A DNA stretch of 64,000 bases from Rhodopseudomonas julia (lineage in GTDB: Bacteria; Pseudomonadota; Alphaproteobacteria; Rhizobiales; Afifellaceae). The stretch is taken from NCBI RefSeq assembly GCF_030813515.1, contig NZ_JAUSUK010000001.1:868001-932000 (forward strand). The letters are read 5' to 3'. The notes under the pieces were generated by a model. It made no database searches, had not been told where the DNA came from, and worked only from the letters and a program-made list of their open reading frames with translations. The number at the start of each line of letters is the position of its first letter. The stretch's first letter is position 1. Position numbers and translations under genes: made by a program. Of this stretch, positions 8,772 to 17,166 are shown piece after piece.

Positions 8772-10108
8772 GCGTTTTCGGAACGGTAAGCGGGCGCACC
8801 CACCAGATAGGTCGCCGCAACCGCGCGATCGTCGCCCAACATCATCAGCACGAAGAGCTCTTCAAAGAGCGTCTCCACCGTCTCCATGCGCCAGCGCATG
8901 GCCGGTGTCGCGGCACTGTCGAGGGCGACGACATCGGCCTCCATCCCCGGCCGGAACGTGCCGATACGATCGTCGAGGCAGAGCGCCTCGGCATTGCCGA
9001 GCGTCAGCATGTGAAAGGCCTCGAACGGCGTCAGCCGCTGCCCCTTGAGCGCCAGCACCTTGTAGAATTCCGACACCGTCTGGAGCATCGAATAGGAGGT
9101 GCCGCCGCCGATATCGGTTGCGACCCCGACCTTCACCGCCGGTTCGGCCGCGCGCATGGCCGCAAGATCGAAAAGACCGGAGCCCAGGAAAAGGTTCGAG
9201 GTCGGACACGAGATCGCGGAGGCCCCGGCCTGTGCCAGCGCCTGGCGTTCACGCTTAGAGAGATGGATGCAATGGCCGAACAACGCCTTCGGCCGCACCA
9301 GCCCGTAGCGCTCGTAGACGGCGGTATAATCCTCAGACCACGGAAAATCGCGGGCGACGGTTTCGATCTCGAGCGTGTTCTCCGACAGATGCGTCTGGAT
9401 GTGCATCGCAGGATATTCCGCGGCGAGCGCGCCCGCAGCCTCAAGCTGCGCTTCCGAGGAGGTGACGGCAAAGCGCGGCGTGATCGCGTAGGAGAGCCGG
9501 CCGCGCCCGTGCCATTTCTCGATCAGCGCCTTTGAGTCCTCGTATCCCGTCTCCGGCGTGTCGAGGAGCGCGGCGGGGGCGGCCCGGTCCATCATCACCT
9601 TGCCGGCGACAAGCCGCATGTTCCGCTTGAACGCCTCGGCAAAGAGCGCGTCGGCGGATTCTGGATGCACCGAGCCATAGACCGCGGCGCTCGTCGTGCC
9701 GGAGCGCAAGAGCTCGTCGAGAAGGAAGGTCGAGGCCGCCGCGCAAATGCCAGGATCGGCGTATTTCTGCTCCTCGACAAACGTGTATTTCTCAAGCCAT
9801 TCCAGAAGATGCGCGCCGTAGGAGGCGATCACCTGCGTCTGCGGCATGTGGAGATGCGGGTCGATGAAGCCCGGCATGACGAGATGCGGGCGATGATCGG
9901 CGATGACGGCATTCTCCGGCAGCGTCGTCAAAAGCACTCCCGCCTCGCCGACGGCCTCGATCAGCCCGTCTTTCAGAACGAGAAGCCCGTCTTCGACATA
10001 GCGCACGGCCTCCCGCTCGCCGGCGAGATAGGGATCGGCCTCAAACCACAAAAGCCGGCCGCGGATCGCGTCCACCCGTCCCGGCACGGCGGATTTCGTG
10101 CTCACCAT
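8768..10108 (-). CDS. guaD: Guanine deaminase
   Basis: A 446-aa amidohydrolase-superfamily enzyme that hydrolyses guanine to xanthine and ammonia. The metal motif P-G-F-I-D-P-H-L-H-M-P-Q is at about residues 79-90, with further ligands in Q-T-H-L-S-E-N and F-G-H-C-I-H-L-S, and the catalytic Asp in A-T-D-I-G-G-G-T-S. Length and motif spacing are normal for bacterial GuaD. Its ATG overlaps the end of the urate hydroxylase gene. The position in the purine island fits its role in feeding xanthine dehydrogenase. Confidence 0.93.
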   Translation of the reverse strand: MVSTKSAVPGRVDAIRGRLLWFEADPYLAGEREAVRYVEDGLLVLKDGLIEAVGEAGVLLTTLPENAVIADHRPHLVMPGFIDPHLHMPQTQVIASYGAHLLEWLEKYTFVEEQKYADPGICAAASTFLLDELLRSGTTSAAVYGSVHPESADALFAEAFKRNMRLVAGKVMMDRAAPAALLDTPETGYEDSKALIEKWHGRGRLSYAITPRFAVTSSEAQLEAAGALAAEYPAMHIQTHLSENTLEIETVARDFPWSEDYTAVYERYGLVRPKALFGHCIHLSKRERQALAQAGASAISCPTSNLFLGSGLFDLAAMRAAEPAVKVGVATDIGGGTSYSMLQTVSEFYKVLALKGQRLTPFEAFHMLTLGNAEALCLDDRIGTFRPGMEADVVALDSAATPAMRWRMETVETLFEELFVLMMLGDDRAVAATYLVGAPAYRSENA

Positions 10109-11340
10109 GTCGTCCGGCTTCCGATCCAGGCGGCCAATGTCTGCCGCTCCTCGGGGCTGATCACGGCGACCCCCGGCGGCGGCATGGCTTTGGAGCGCAC
10201 CGCCTGCATCTCGATCCTCTGCCAGTTGCGGGCGACCTCTTCCGGCGTGTCGAGGAGCACGCCCTTCGGTGCCGTGTGAACCCCGTCAAACAGGGGCTCG
10301 GCGGCATGGCACATGGAACAATGCCCCATGACGATCGCCTGCGCCTCGTCGAAATGCATCGAGGCCATCAGAGCGAGCTCGGGATCCTTGTCGATCCTGG
10401 CGGCCGCCGCCTCCTGCGGCCCGTAGCCCGGAAAGCGCGACAGCGCGACGATCGCAGCGACGAGCACGGCCACCACGATCCAGGGCCACCAGATCTTCCG
10501 GCCCGTCCGATGCATCGTGTTGAAGAAATGCCGGATGAGCGCGCCCGCCGGCAGCACCAGAATGGCGATCAGCCAGTTCCATTCCGTCGCGAAGGCGAGC
10601 GGATAATGGTTCGACAGCATGAAGAAGAGGACGGGCAGCGTCAGATAATTGTTGTGCAGCGAACGCTGCTTCGCGGCCTTGCCGAGATGCGCGGCCGGCT
10701 CCCGCCCCGCCTTCAGGTCGGCGACCACGATCTTCTGGTTCGGAATGATCACGAAGAAGACGTTCGCCGTCATGATCGTGGCGATGAGCGCGCCGCAATG
10801 GATGAAGGCGCCGCGGCCGGAAAAGACGTGGCAGAAGAAGAAGAAGGCCGCGACCAGGAAGGCGAAGAGCACGACGAAGAGGAGCGTGTCGTGGCGGCCG
10901 AGCAGCGAGCGGCAGAGCCGGTCATAGGCGAGCCAGCCGGAGCCGAGACCGGCAAGGCCGATGAGAACCGCACCCCATTCGGGAATGTCGGCGATCGACG
11001 GATCGATGAGGAAAAGCTCGGCGCCGAAATAATAGACGATGCAGAGCAGCACGAAGCCGGAGAGAAAGGTGAAATAGCTCTCCCATTTGAACCAGGTGAG
11101 CTCGTCCGGCATGAAATGCGGCGCCACGGCATATTTCTGCATGTGGTAGAAGCCGCCGCCATGCACCTGCCAGGCTTCGCCGGTGACGCCGTCCGGCAGT
11201 CCATCACGGCGCCGCAGGCCGAGATCGAGGGCGATGAAATAGAACGACGAGCCGATCCAGGCGATGCCCGTGATCACGTGCACGAAGCGCACGGCAAGGC
11301 TCAGCCATTCCCAGACGATCGCACCCATTCGTTCTCCCAA
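10102..11340 (-). CDS. puuD: Urate hydroxylase PuuD (membrane protein with C-terminal cytochrome c domain)
   Basis: A 412-aa integral membrane protein of the PuuD family, which oxidises urate to 5-hydroxyisourate. The N-terminal region (about residues 1-290) has eight or nine hydrophobic helices with conserved H-V-I-T-G-I-A-W-I-G-S-S-F-Y and Q-K-Y-A-V-A-P-H-F-M-P segments. The C-terminal part is a small cytochrome c domain with heme site C-S-M-C-H-A and a distal Met in K-A-M-P-P-P. It overlaps guaD by 7 bp, so the two are cotranscribed. Its presence explains why no soluble uricase is needed between XdhABC and hydroxyisourate hydrolase. Confidence 0.93.
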   Translation of the reverse strand: MGERMGAIVWEWLSLAVRFVHVITGIAWIGSSFYFIALDLGLRRRDGLPDGVTGEAWQVHGGGFYHMQKYAVAPHFMPDELTWFKWESYFTFLSGFVLLCIVYYFGAELFLIDPSIADIPEWGAVLIGLAGLGSGWLAYDRLCRSLLGRHDTLLFVVLFAFLVAAFFFFCHVFSGRGAFIHCGALIATIMTANVFFVIIPNQKIVVADLKAGREPAAHLGKAAKQRSLHNNYLTLPVLFFMLSNHYPLAFATEWNWLIAILVLPAGALIRHFFNTMHRTGRKIWWPWIVVAVLVAAIVALSRFPGYGPQEAAAARIDKDPELALMASMHFDEAQAIVMGHCSMCHAAEPLFDGVHTAPKGVLLDTPEEVARNWQRIEMQAVRSKAMPPPGVAVISPEERQTLAAWIGSRTTW

Positions 11341-11504
11341 TCACACACGGATGGGCTCGATGCGAACCCGTCCCCATCCGCCACCGTCTCCCCAGGGGGA
11401 GGACGCAACGGAGCGCAGGGCAGCGCTCCGTCCTCATGCAAAAGCTGCAGGCGTCGCCTGCCGGCGAAGGCGGCCGGAAACCGCCTCCGCCCCGGAGATT
11501 TGGC

Positions 11505-12590
11505 TTAGCTCTGGACGCCCTTCACGTACCAGTCGAGCCCCAGGAGCTGCTCGTCCGGGATCGTGTCGCCTTCCGGCACCTTCACTTCTCCGGACTGGTC
11601 GGTGATCGGGCCGGAGAAGGGATGGATCTCGCCCGAGGCGATGCCGTTCTTCACCTTGTCGGCGGCTTCCTTCACGTCGGCCGGCATGATGTCGTTGTAC
11701 GGCGCGATGCCGACGAGACCCTTCTCAATACCCCACCAGATGTTGCCCGGCGCCCATTCGCCGTCGAGCTGTTTCTGGATCTGGTCGATGTAATAGGGGC
11801 CCCAATTGTCGGTGATCGCCGTCAGATGCGCCTTCGGCGCGAAGTCGATCATGTTGGAGGCCTGGCCGAAGGCATAGACGCCGCGCTGCTCGGCGGCCTG
11901 CAGCGGCGCCGGGGAATCGGTGTGCTGGGAGATGATATCGCAGCCCTGGTCGATCAGCGCCTTGGCGGCATCGGCTTCCTTGGCCGGGTCGTACCAGGAA
12001 TTCACCCACACGACCTGCGTGGTAAAGTCCGGATTGACCTTCTGCGCGGCGAGCGTGAAGGCGTTGATGCCACGCACCACTTCCGGGATCGGCACGGAGC
12101 CGACATAGCCCGCCTTGCCGGATTTCGACATCATGCCGGCGATGGTGCCGATGACGGCGCGGCCTTCATAGAAACGGGCATTGTAGATGCCGACATTGTC
12201 GGCCGTCTTGTAGCCGGTGGCGTGCTCGAAATGCACGTCCGGAAACTGCTTTGCGACCTTGATCGTCGGGTTCATGAAGCCGAAGGAGGTCGTGAAGATG
12301 AGCTTGTTGCCCTGCTGTGCGAGCTGGCGGATGACGCGTTCCGCATCCGGTCCCTCGGCGACGTTCTCGACGTAGTTCGTCTTGATCTTGTCGCCGAAAT
12401 GCTCCTGCGCCTTCTTGCGCGCCTCGTCATGGGCGTGGCTCCAGCCGTAATCGCCGACCGGCCCGACATAGACGAAACCGACATTGAGCGGTCCGTCCTG
12501 GGCCGCGGCACGGCCGATCAGAGCGGGAAGAGCAAGGGTCGCGGCGCTGCCGACCAAGACCTGGCGCCTATTCATTCTACTCATTGACAA
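11505..12590 (-). CDS. BMP family ABC transporter substrate-binding protein (purine/nucleoside)
   Basis: A 361-aa periplasmic binding protein of the BMP (PnrA-like) family. It begins with a twin-arginine signal (M-N-R-R-Q-V-L-V-G, hydrophobic core, cleavage after G-R-A-A-A). The core shows V-G-F-V-Y-V-G-P-V-G-D-Y-G-W-S-H and the late V-W-V-N-S-W-Y-D-P block typical of alphaproteobacterial BMP proteins. It is the first gene downstream of two permeases and an ATPase on the same strand, so it completes an ABC importer. Location among xanthine dehydrogenase and deaminase genes suggests a purine base or nucleoside as substrate. Confidence 0.9.
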   Translation of the reverse strand: MSMSRMNRRQVLVGSAATLALPALIGRAAAQDGPLNVGFVYVGPVGDYGWSHAHDEARKKAQEHFGDKIKTNYVENVAEGPDAERVIRQLAQQGNKLIFTTSFGFMNPTIKVAKQFPDVHFEHATGYKTADNVGIYNARFYEGRAVIGTIAGMMSKSGKAGYVGSVPIPEVVRGINAFTLAAQKVNPDFTTQVVWVNSWYDPAKEADAAKALIDQGCDIISQHTDSPAPLQAAEQRGVYAFGQASNMIDFAPKAHLTAITDNWGPYYIDQIQKQLDGEWAPGNIWWGIEKGLVGIAPYNDIMPADVKEAADKVKNGIASGEIHPFSGPITDQSGEVKVPEGDTIPDEQLLGLDWYVKGVQS

Positions 12591-12632
12591 AACTCCCTGG
12601 TGTTCACGAGGTGCGGGATCAGAAAACCGCGC

Positions 12633-13559
12633 TCAACCGGTGGCGCGGAAGGGTTTGCCGAGACAGGCCGGAGCCGCATTGCGGCGGCCGGACGGCGCGA
12701 TCGAAATCAAGGTCAGGACCACGATGGTCGCAAGATAAGGCAGCATCGCCAGAAATTCCGGCGGCACGATATTGATGCCGGCGGCCTTGGCATGCAGCTC
12801 GAGCGTCATCACCGCGCCGAAGAGATAGGCGCCGCCCAAAAGCCGGAGCGGCCGCCAGGAGGCGAAGACGACGAGCGCCAGCGCGATCCATCCGCGCCCA
12901 GCCGTCAGCCGGTCGGCCCACATCGGCGTCATCACCAGCGAGTAATAGGCGCCGCCGAGCCCGGCCATGGCGCCGCCGAAGGCGACCGCGAGATAGCGCA
13001 CGCGGATGACCGAATAGCCGATCGAATGCGCCGCCTCGTCGCTTTCCCCGATCGCCCGCAGGATGAGGCCGGCACGCGAGCGCCGCAAAAACCAGGCGAC
13101 GAGCACGGTCATGATCAGCGAGATGTAGACGAGCGGCGAATAGCCGAAGAGGACGCGCCCGATCGGATCGTCGGCGAGCGCGGCGGGGAAGATATGCTCG
13201 AGCCCGCTCACCGTGCGGCCGACGAAATTCTGCCCGATGAGGGAAGAAAGGCCGATACCGAAGATCGTCAGCGCGAGCCCGGTCGCGACCTGATTGGCGG
13301 TCAGGGTCAGCGTCAGAAACGCAAAAATCATCGAGGCGGCGGCCCCCGCCGCCATCGCGGCGACGAGCCCGAGCGATGCGCTGCCGGTCGTAAAGGTCAC
13401 GCCGAAGGCGGTAACGGCGCCGATCAGCATCATGCCTTCGAGGCCGAGATTGAGCACACCGCTCTTTTCCACGACGAGCTCGCCGAGCGCCGCCAGAAGG
13501 ATCGGCGTCGCCGCGCCGACGAGGGTCATGATGATCGAAATGAAGATCGCCGTCGTCAC
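12633..13559 (-). CDS. ABC transporter permease, BMP-type importer (second permease)
   Basis: A 308-aa permease of the branched-chain amino acid/sugar superfamily, like YufQ/NupQ. Eight to nine hydrophobic helices are visible, with the family block G-V-L-N-L-G-L-E-G-M-M-L near residues 34-45 and the cytoplasmic R-A-I-G-E-S motif that contacts the ATPase. The start overlaps the stop of the other permease by 4 bp, indicating coupled translation. The C-terminal tail (after I-S-I-A-P-S-G) is a short non-membrane extension. Confidence 0.9.
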   Translation of the reverse strand: MTTAIFISIIMTLVGAATPILLAALGELVVEKSGVLNLGLEGMMLIGAVTAFGVTFTTGSASLGLVAAMAAGAAASMIFAFLTLTLTANQVATGLALTIFGIGLSSLIGQNFVGRTVSGLEHIFPAALADDPIGRVLFGYSPLVYISLIMTVLVAWFLRRSRAGLILRAIGESDEAAHSIGYSVIRVRYLAVAFGGAMAGLGGAYYSLVMTPMWADRLTAGRGWIALALVVFASWRPLRLLGGAYLFGAVMTLELHAKAAGINIVPPEFLAMLPYLATIVVLTLISIAPSGRRNAAPACLGKPFRATG

Positions 13560-14728
13560 GCGCTGAGGCTTTCTCTGTGCTTGTCGAGGGGAGTGGATGA
13601 CGTGCGAACGCCTTCGTCCGCCTGCCTTATGTGCGGATGGCGCGCCTCAGCCGGGCGGCTGAGATCGGCGGGCATCACCACCCGCAGGCGGTAGCGCACG
13701 AGAATGTCGACCGCGAGCAGGAAGAACAGCATCATCGCCTGAAACATGCCGGTCGCCGCATAGGGAAGCCCCAGTGCCGTCTGGGCGTTCTCGCCGCCGA
13801 CATAGGACACGGCCAGGACCATGCCCGCAAGCACGATGCCGAGCGGATGCAGGCGCCCGAGAAAGGCGACGATGATCGCGGTGAAGCCGTAATTGACGGA
13901 AAACTGCGGCGTCATCTGCTGAAACGGACCCGCCGCTTCGAAAATGCCGGCAAGGCCGGCGAAGGCGCCGGAGGTCAGAAGCGTCAGCCAGACCGTGCCG
14001 CGGGCGGAAAAGCCGCCATAGCGCGCCGCCTGCGGGGCGAGGCCCACGACCCGCACCTGAAAGCCCGTCACCGTGCGCGACAGGACGACCCAGACGACGA
14101 TCGCCAGGAAGAAAGCGACGGGGACGCCGAGATGCACGAGGGTGCCCTGCACGACGGTCGGCAGCGTCTGCCATTCGGAGAAAAGGCGCGTCTGCGGAAA
14201 GCCGTAGCCTTCCGGATCGCGCCAGGGGCCGCGCATCAGATAATAGAGAAGCTGCACCGCCACATAGGTCAGCATCAGGCTGGTCAGGATCTCGTTGACG
14301 TTGAAGCGCGTCTTCAGAAATGCCGGGATCGCGGCCCAGAGGAGACCGCCGAGAATCCCCGCCGCGACCATCGCCGGCAGGATCCAGTAGCCTTCCATGT
14401 CCCAGGTGGCGAGCGCCACACCCGTGCCGGCGAGCGCGCCGACGATATACTGGCCCTCCGCGCCGATGTTCCAGACATTGGCCCGAAAGCCGATGGCAAG
14501 ACCGAGCGCGATGGTGATGAGCGGCGCCGCCTTCACGAAGAGGTCCTGCCAGCGATAGGGATCGGCGATCGGTGCGACGAAGATCTGATAGATCGCCGCC
14601 AGCCCGTCATAGCCCATGAGCGAAAAGATCAGGATACCCGCAAGGACAGTGAGCGCGACGGCGAGAACCGGCGTCCCGTAGAGCATCGCCCGGCTCGCCT
14701 CGCGGCGCGGCTCCAGCCTAAGCCGCAT
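13556..14728 (-). CDS. ABC transporter permease, BMP-type importer (first permease)
   Basis: A 390-aa permease of the same superfamily (YufP/NupP-like). After a basic N-terminus come about ten hydrophobic helices, the block F-R-A-N-V-W-N-I-G-A-E-G-Q, and an R-V-V-G-L-A-P-Q-A-A-R-Y-G-G-F coupling loop. ATG 14728 is chosen because it begins the conserved basic segment M-R-L-R-L-E-P; it overlaps the ATPase end by 11 bp. An in-frame upstream extension to 14800 lies inside the ATPase gene and looks spurious. The C-terminal 45 residues are hydrophilic. Confidence 0.9.
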   Translation of the reverse strand: MRLRLEPRREASRAMLYGTPVLAVALTVLAGILIFSLMGYDGLAAIYQIFVAPIADPYRWQDLFVKAAPLITIALGLAIGFRANVWNIGAEGQYIVGALAGTGVALATWDMEGYWILPAMVAAGILGGLLWAAIPAFLKTRFNVNEILTSLMLTYVAVQLLYYLMRGPWRDPEGYGFPQTRLFSEWQTLPTVVQGTLVHLGVPVAFFLAIVVWVVLSRTVTGFQVRVVGLAPQAARYGGFSARGTVWLTLLTSGAFAGLAGIFEAAGPFQQMTPQFSVNYGFTAIIVAFLGRLHPLGIVLAGMVLAVSYVGGENAQTALGLPYAATGMFQAMMLFFLLAVDILVRYRLRVVMPADLSRPAEARHPHIRQADEGVRTSSTPLDKHRESLSA

Positions 14729-16310
14729 GAACTTGCTCCTCGCGGGGCCCATGGCGCGGCCCGCCGCCGTCGCCGCCACTCCCGGCGGCATCCTCGCCAT
14801 GCATGCCGCCCATCAACAGGCCCACTCTTTCGATCGAAATCCCTTCCACATTGAGCATGTCCGACAAGACGCCGCCATTGATGACGGCGATGCGATCGCA
14901 CAACGCCAGAAGCTCGTCGAGGTCCTGGCTGATCAGGAGGATCGCCGAGCCGGCGGCGGCAAGATCGACGAGCGCCTGGTGGATGGCAGCCGCCGCGCCC
15001 GCATCGACGCCCCAGGTCGGCTGCGAGACGATGAGGACGTCCGGCTTTTGCAGGATCTCGCGGCCCATGATGAATTTCTGCAGATTGCCGCCGGACAGGC
15101 TCGCCGCCGGCGCGCGCGGCCCCGTCGCCTTTACGTCGAAGGCCGCAATCACCTGTTCGGCGTATTTCTCCGCCGCCCCATAGCGGATGAAGCCGTGGCT
15201 CGCCAGTTCCATGCGGTGGCGCGCCGTCAACACGGCATTGTCGGTGAGTGAACAGGCCGGAACGGCGCCATGGCCGTTGCGCTCTTCCGGCACGGAGCAC
15301 ATGCCGTCGCGCCGCCTGTCGCCGACATGGGCGGCGATGGAGGGCACCCCGTCGAGAAAGATGTTGCCGCTTTCCGCACCCTCGATCTCGCCGACGAGAG
15401 CCGCCAGCAATTCGTTCTGGCCGTTGCCGGCGACGCCCGCGATCCCCACGACCTCGCCGGCGCGCACCGAGAGATTGATGTCTTTCAGGGGAACGCCGAA
15501 GGGCCCCTCGCCCGGCGCAGAAAGATGCGTGACGCGCAGCCTTTCCGGGCCGAAGTCGGTGCCGGGCTTGCGGCTCACGTCGCGCAGCGAGGCGCCGATC
15601 ATCATCTCGGCCATGGATCTCGCCGATTCCTCGCGCGGGTCGCAGGTGGCGACGACCTGCCCGCCCCGCAGGATCGTGGCGGTGTCGCAGAGCGCCTGAA
15701 TCTCGTTGAGCTTGTGGGAGATATAAAGGATCGAGCAGCCTTCCGCGGCCAGCCGGCGCAAGGTCTCGAAAAGCCGTTCCACCTCCTGCGGCGTCAACAC
15801 CGAGGTCGGCTCGTCCATGATCAGAAGTTTCGGCGATTGCAGGAGCGAGCGCACGATCTCGATGCGCTGCCGCTCGCCCACCGACAGAGTGTGCACTTCG
15901 CGGTTCGGATCGAGCGGCAGATCATAGGTCTTGAGGATCTCGCCGACGCGCTGCTGCAACTCGCGCCAGCTGAAGGAATGGTCGAGGCCGAGGGCGATGT
16001 TTTCCAGAACCGTCATCGCCTCGAACAGCGAGAAATGCTGAAAGACCATGCCGATGCCGAGGCGCCGCGCGGCCTTGGGGTTGGCGATCGAAACAGGTTT
16101 GCCGTCCCACAGCACCCGGCCTTCGTCGGCCTGCAGGACGCCGTAGATGATCTTGACGAGCGTCGATTTGCCCGCCCCGTTCTCCCCCAAGAGCGCGTGG
16201 ATCTCGCCCGGCGCGACGGAGAAGCTCACATCATCATTGGCGAGAACGCCCGGAAAACGCTTGGTAATACCTTCAAGCGCGAGCCGTGGCGGTGTGCCTT
16301 CCGTCGCCAT
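14718..16310 (-). CDS. ABC transporter ATP-binding protein, two NBDs (BMP/sugar type)
   Basis: A 530-aa ATPase with two nucleotide-binding domains in tandem. The first has Walker A L-G-E-N-G-A-G-K-S-T, signature L-S-V-G-E-R-Q and Walker B L-L-I-M-D-E-P-T. The second is divergent, with a Walker A-like G-V-A-G-N-G-Q-N-E-L, signature L-S-G-G-N-L-Q-K and a degenerate Walker B in which the Asp-Glu pair is replaced (V-L-I-V-S-Q-P-T). This asymmetry is common in YufO/NupO-like proteins. It overlaps the permease behind it and, by 38 bp, the end of xdhC before it, so the importer is tied to the xanthine dehydrogenase operon. Confidence 0.9.
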   Translation of the reverse strand: MATEGTPPRLALEGITKRFPGVLANDDVSFSVAPGEIHALLGENGAGKSTLVKIIYGVLQADEGRVLWDGKPVSIANPKAARRLGIGMVFQHFSLFEAMTVLENIALGLDHSFSWRELQQRVGEILKTYDLPLDPNREVHTLSVGERQRIEIVRSLLQSPKLLIMDEPTSVLTPQEVERLFETLRRLAAEGCSILYISHKLNEIQALCDTATILRGGQVVATCDPREESARSMAEMMIGASLRDVSRKPGTDFGPERLRVTHLSAPGEGPFGVPLKDINLSVRAGEVVGIAGVAGNGQNELLAALVGEIEGAESGNIFLDGVPSIAAHVGDRRRDGMCSVPEERNGHGAVPACSLTDNAVLTARHRMELASHGFIRYGAAEKYAEQVIAAFDVKATGPRAPAASLSGGNLQKFIMGREILQKPDVLIVSQPTWGVDAGAAAAIHQALVDLAAAGSAILLISQDLDELLALCDRIAVINGGVLSDMLNVEGISIERVGLLMGGMHGEDAAGSGGDGGGPRHGPREEQVHAA

Positions 16311-17166
16311 GTCTTTCCCTGCATGTCCGTGTGGCTATCTCATCCGCCTGCACGGATGGCCGTTTTTCCAACAAGCAGACCGTCACCTCCGCCGCGACGA
16401 GCGCGGCAATCACAGGCGGCCTCTTGTCCTTCAAGGTTCTGCTTCCGATCGGCAGGATCAGCCGGTCCACATTGGCGCGCGCGAGGCCTTCCCCGCAAGC
16501 CCAGCGCTCGAACTGTGCCCGTTTCGTTTTCGATCCGATCATTCCGGTATAGGCAAAATCGCCGCGTTTCAGTGCGGCATAGGCGACGGCAAAATCGAGC
16601 GCATGGCTGTGCGTGGCGATGACCGCGGCCGATCCCGCCGGCGCTTCGGCGATGACGGCCTCCAGAAGCGCCGTCCAGAAGGTCTCCACGCCTTCTGGCA
16701 ATGCGGCAAGCATTTCCTCGCGTGGATCGACGATGGTCGTGTGGAAAGGGAGCGGTGCCAGCGCCGCAGCGAGCGCCCGGCCGACATGGCCCGCCCCGAA
16801 CACGAAGACGCTCCGGCAGGATGCACGCTCGGCCGCCTCACGCGCCTCGATATCCGCAGCAAGCTGCCGGTCGACGCGCCGGAAGGAAAGACCGACGCGA
16901 CCGCCGCAGCACTGGCCAAGATCGGGGCCGAGCGGAACATCACGCTCTTCGGAGCCCCGCTCGCCCGCCAGCATCCTGCGGGCTTCGGCGAGCGCCTCAT
17001 ATTCCAGAACGCCGCCGCCGATCGTGCCGGCGAAATCCGCCTCCGTCACCAGCATCGCCGCCCCCGCGTCGCGCGGCGTTGAACCTTTCGCCTCGTCGAC
17101 TTCGACGAGGATCGCCGGCCGGCCTTCGTCGAGCGCGGCGCGCATCTTGGGGCCGAGCCCGCTCAT
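16273..17166 (-). CDS. xdhC: Xanthine dehydrogenase accessory protein XdhC
   Basis: A 297-aa XdhC, the chaperone that sulfurates the molybdenum cofactor and inserts it into XdhB. The N-terminal XdhC/CoxI domain carries K-G-S-T-P-R-D-A-G, G-T-I-G-G-G-V-L-E and the cysteine pair in Q-C-C-G-G-R-V. The C-terminal Rossmann domain has V-F-G-A-G-H-V-G-R-A-L and the late M-I-G-S-K-T-K-R motif. Its ATG overlaps the stop of xdhB by 4 bp. The C-terminal tail overlaps the following ATPase gene. Confidence 0.93.
   Translation of the reverse strand: MSGLGPKMRAALDEGRPAILVEVDEAKGSTPRDAGAAMLVTEADFAGTIGGGVLEYEALAEARRMLAGERGSEERDVPLGPDLGQCCGGRVGLSFRRVDRQLAADIEAREAAERASCRSVFVFGAGHVGRALAAALAPLPFHTTIVDPREEMLAALPEGVETFWTALLEAVIAEAPAGSAAVIATHSHALDFAVAYAALKRGDFAYTGMIGSKTKRAQFERWACGEGLARANVDRLILPIGSRTLKDKRPPVIAALVAAEVTVCLLEKRPSVQADEIATRTCRERHGDGRHTATARA

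Noticed and set aside
11341-11504. Terminator after the BMP binding-protein gene
   Set aside because: Two GC-rich inverted repeats exist (ACGGAGCGC with GCGCTCCGT at 11408-11431, and an imperfect one near 11464-11492), but neither has a T run on the coding strand, so I did not call either.
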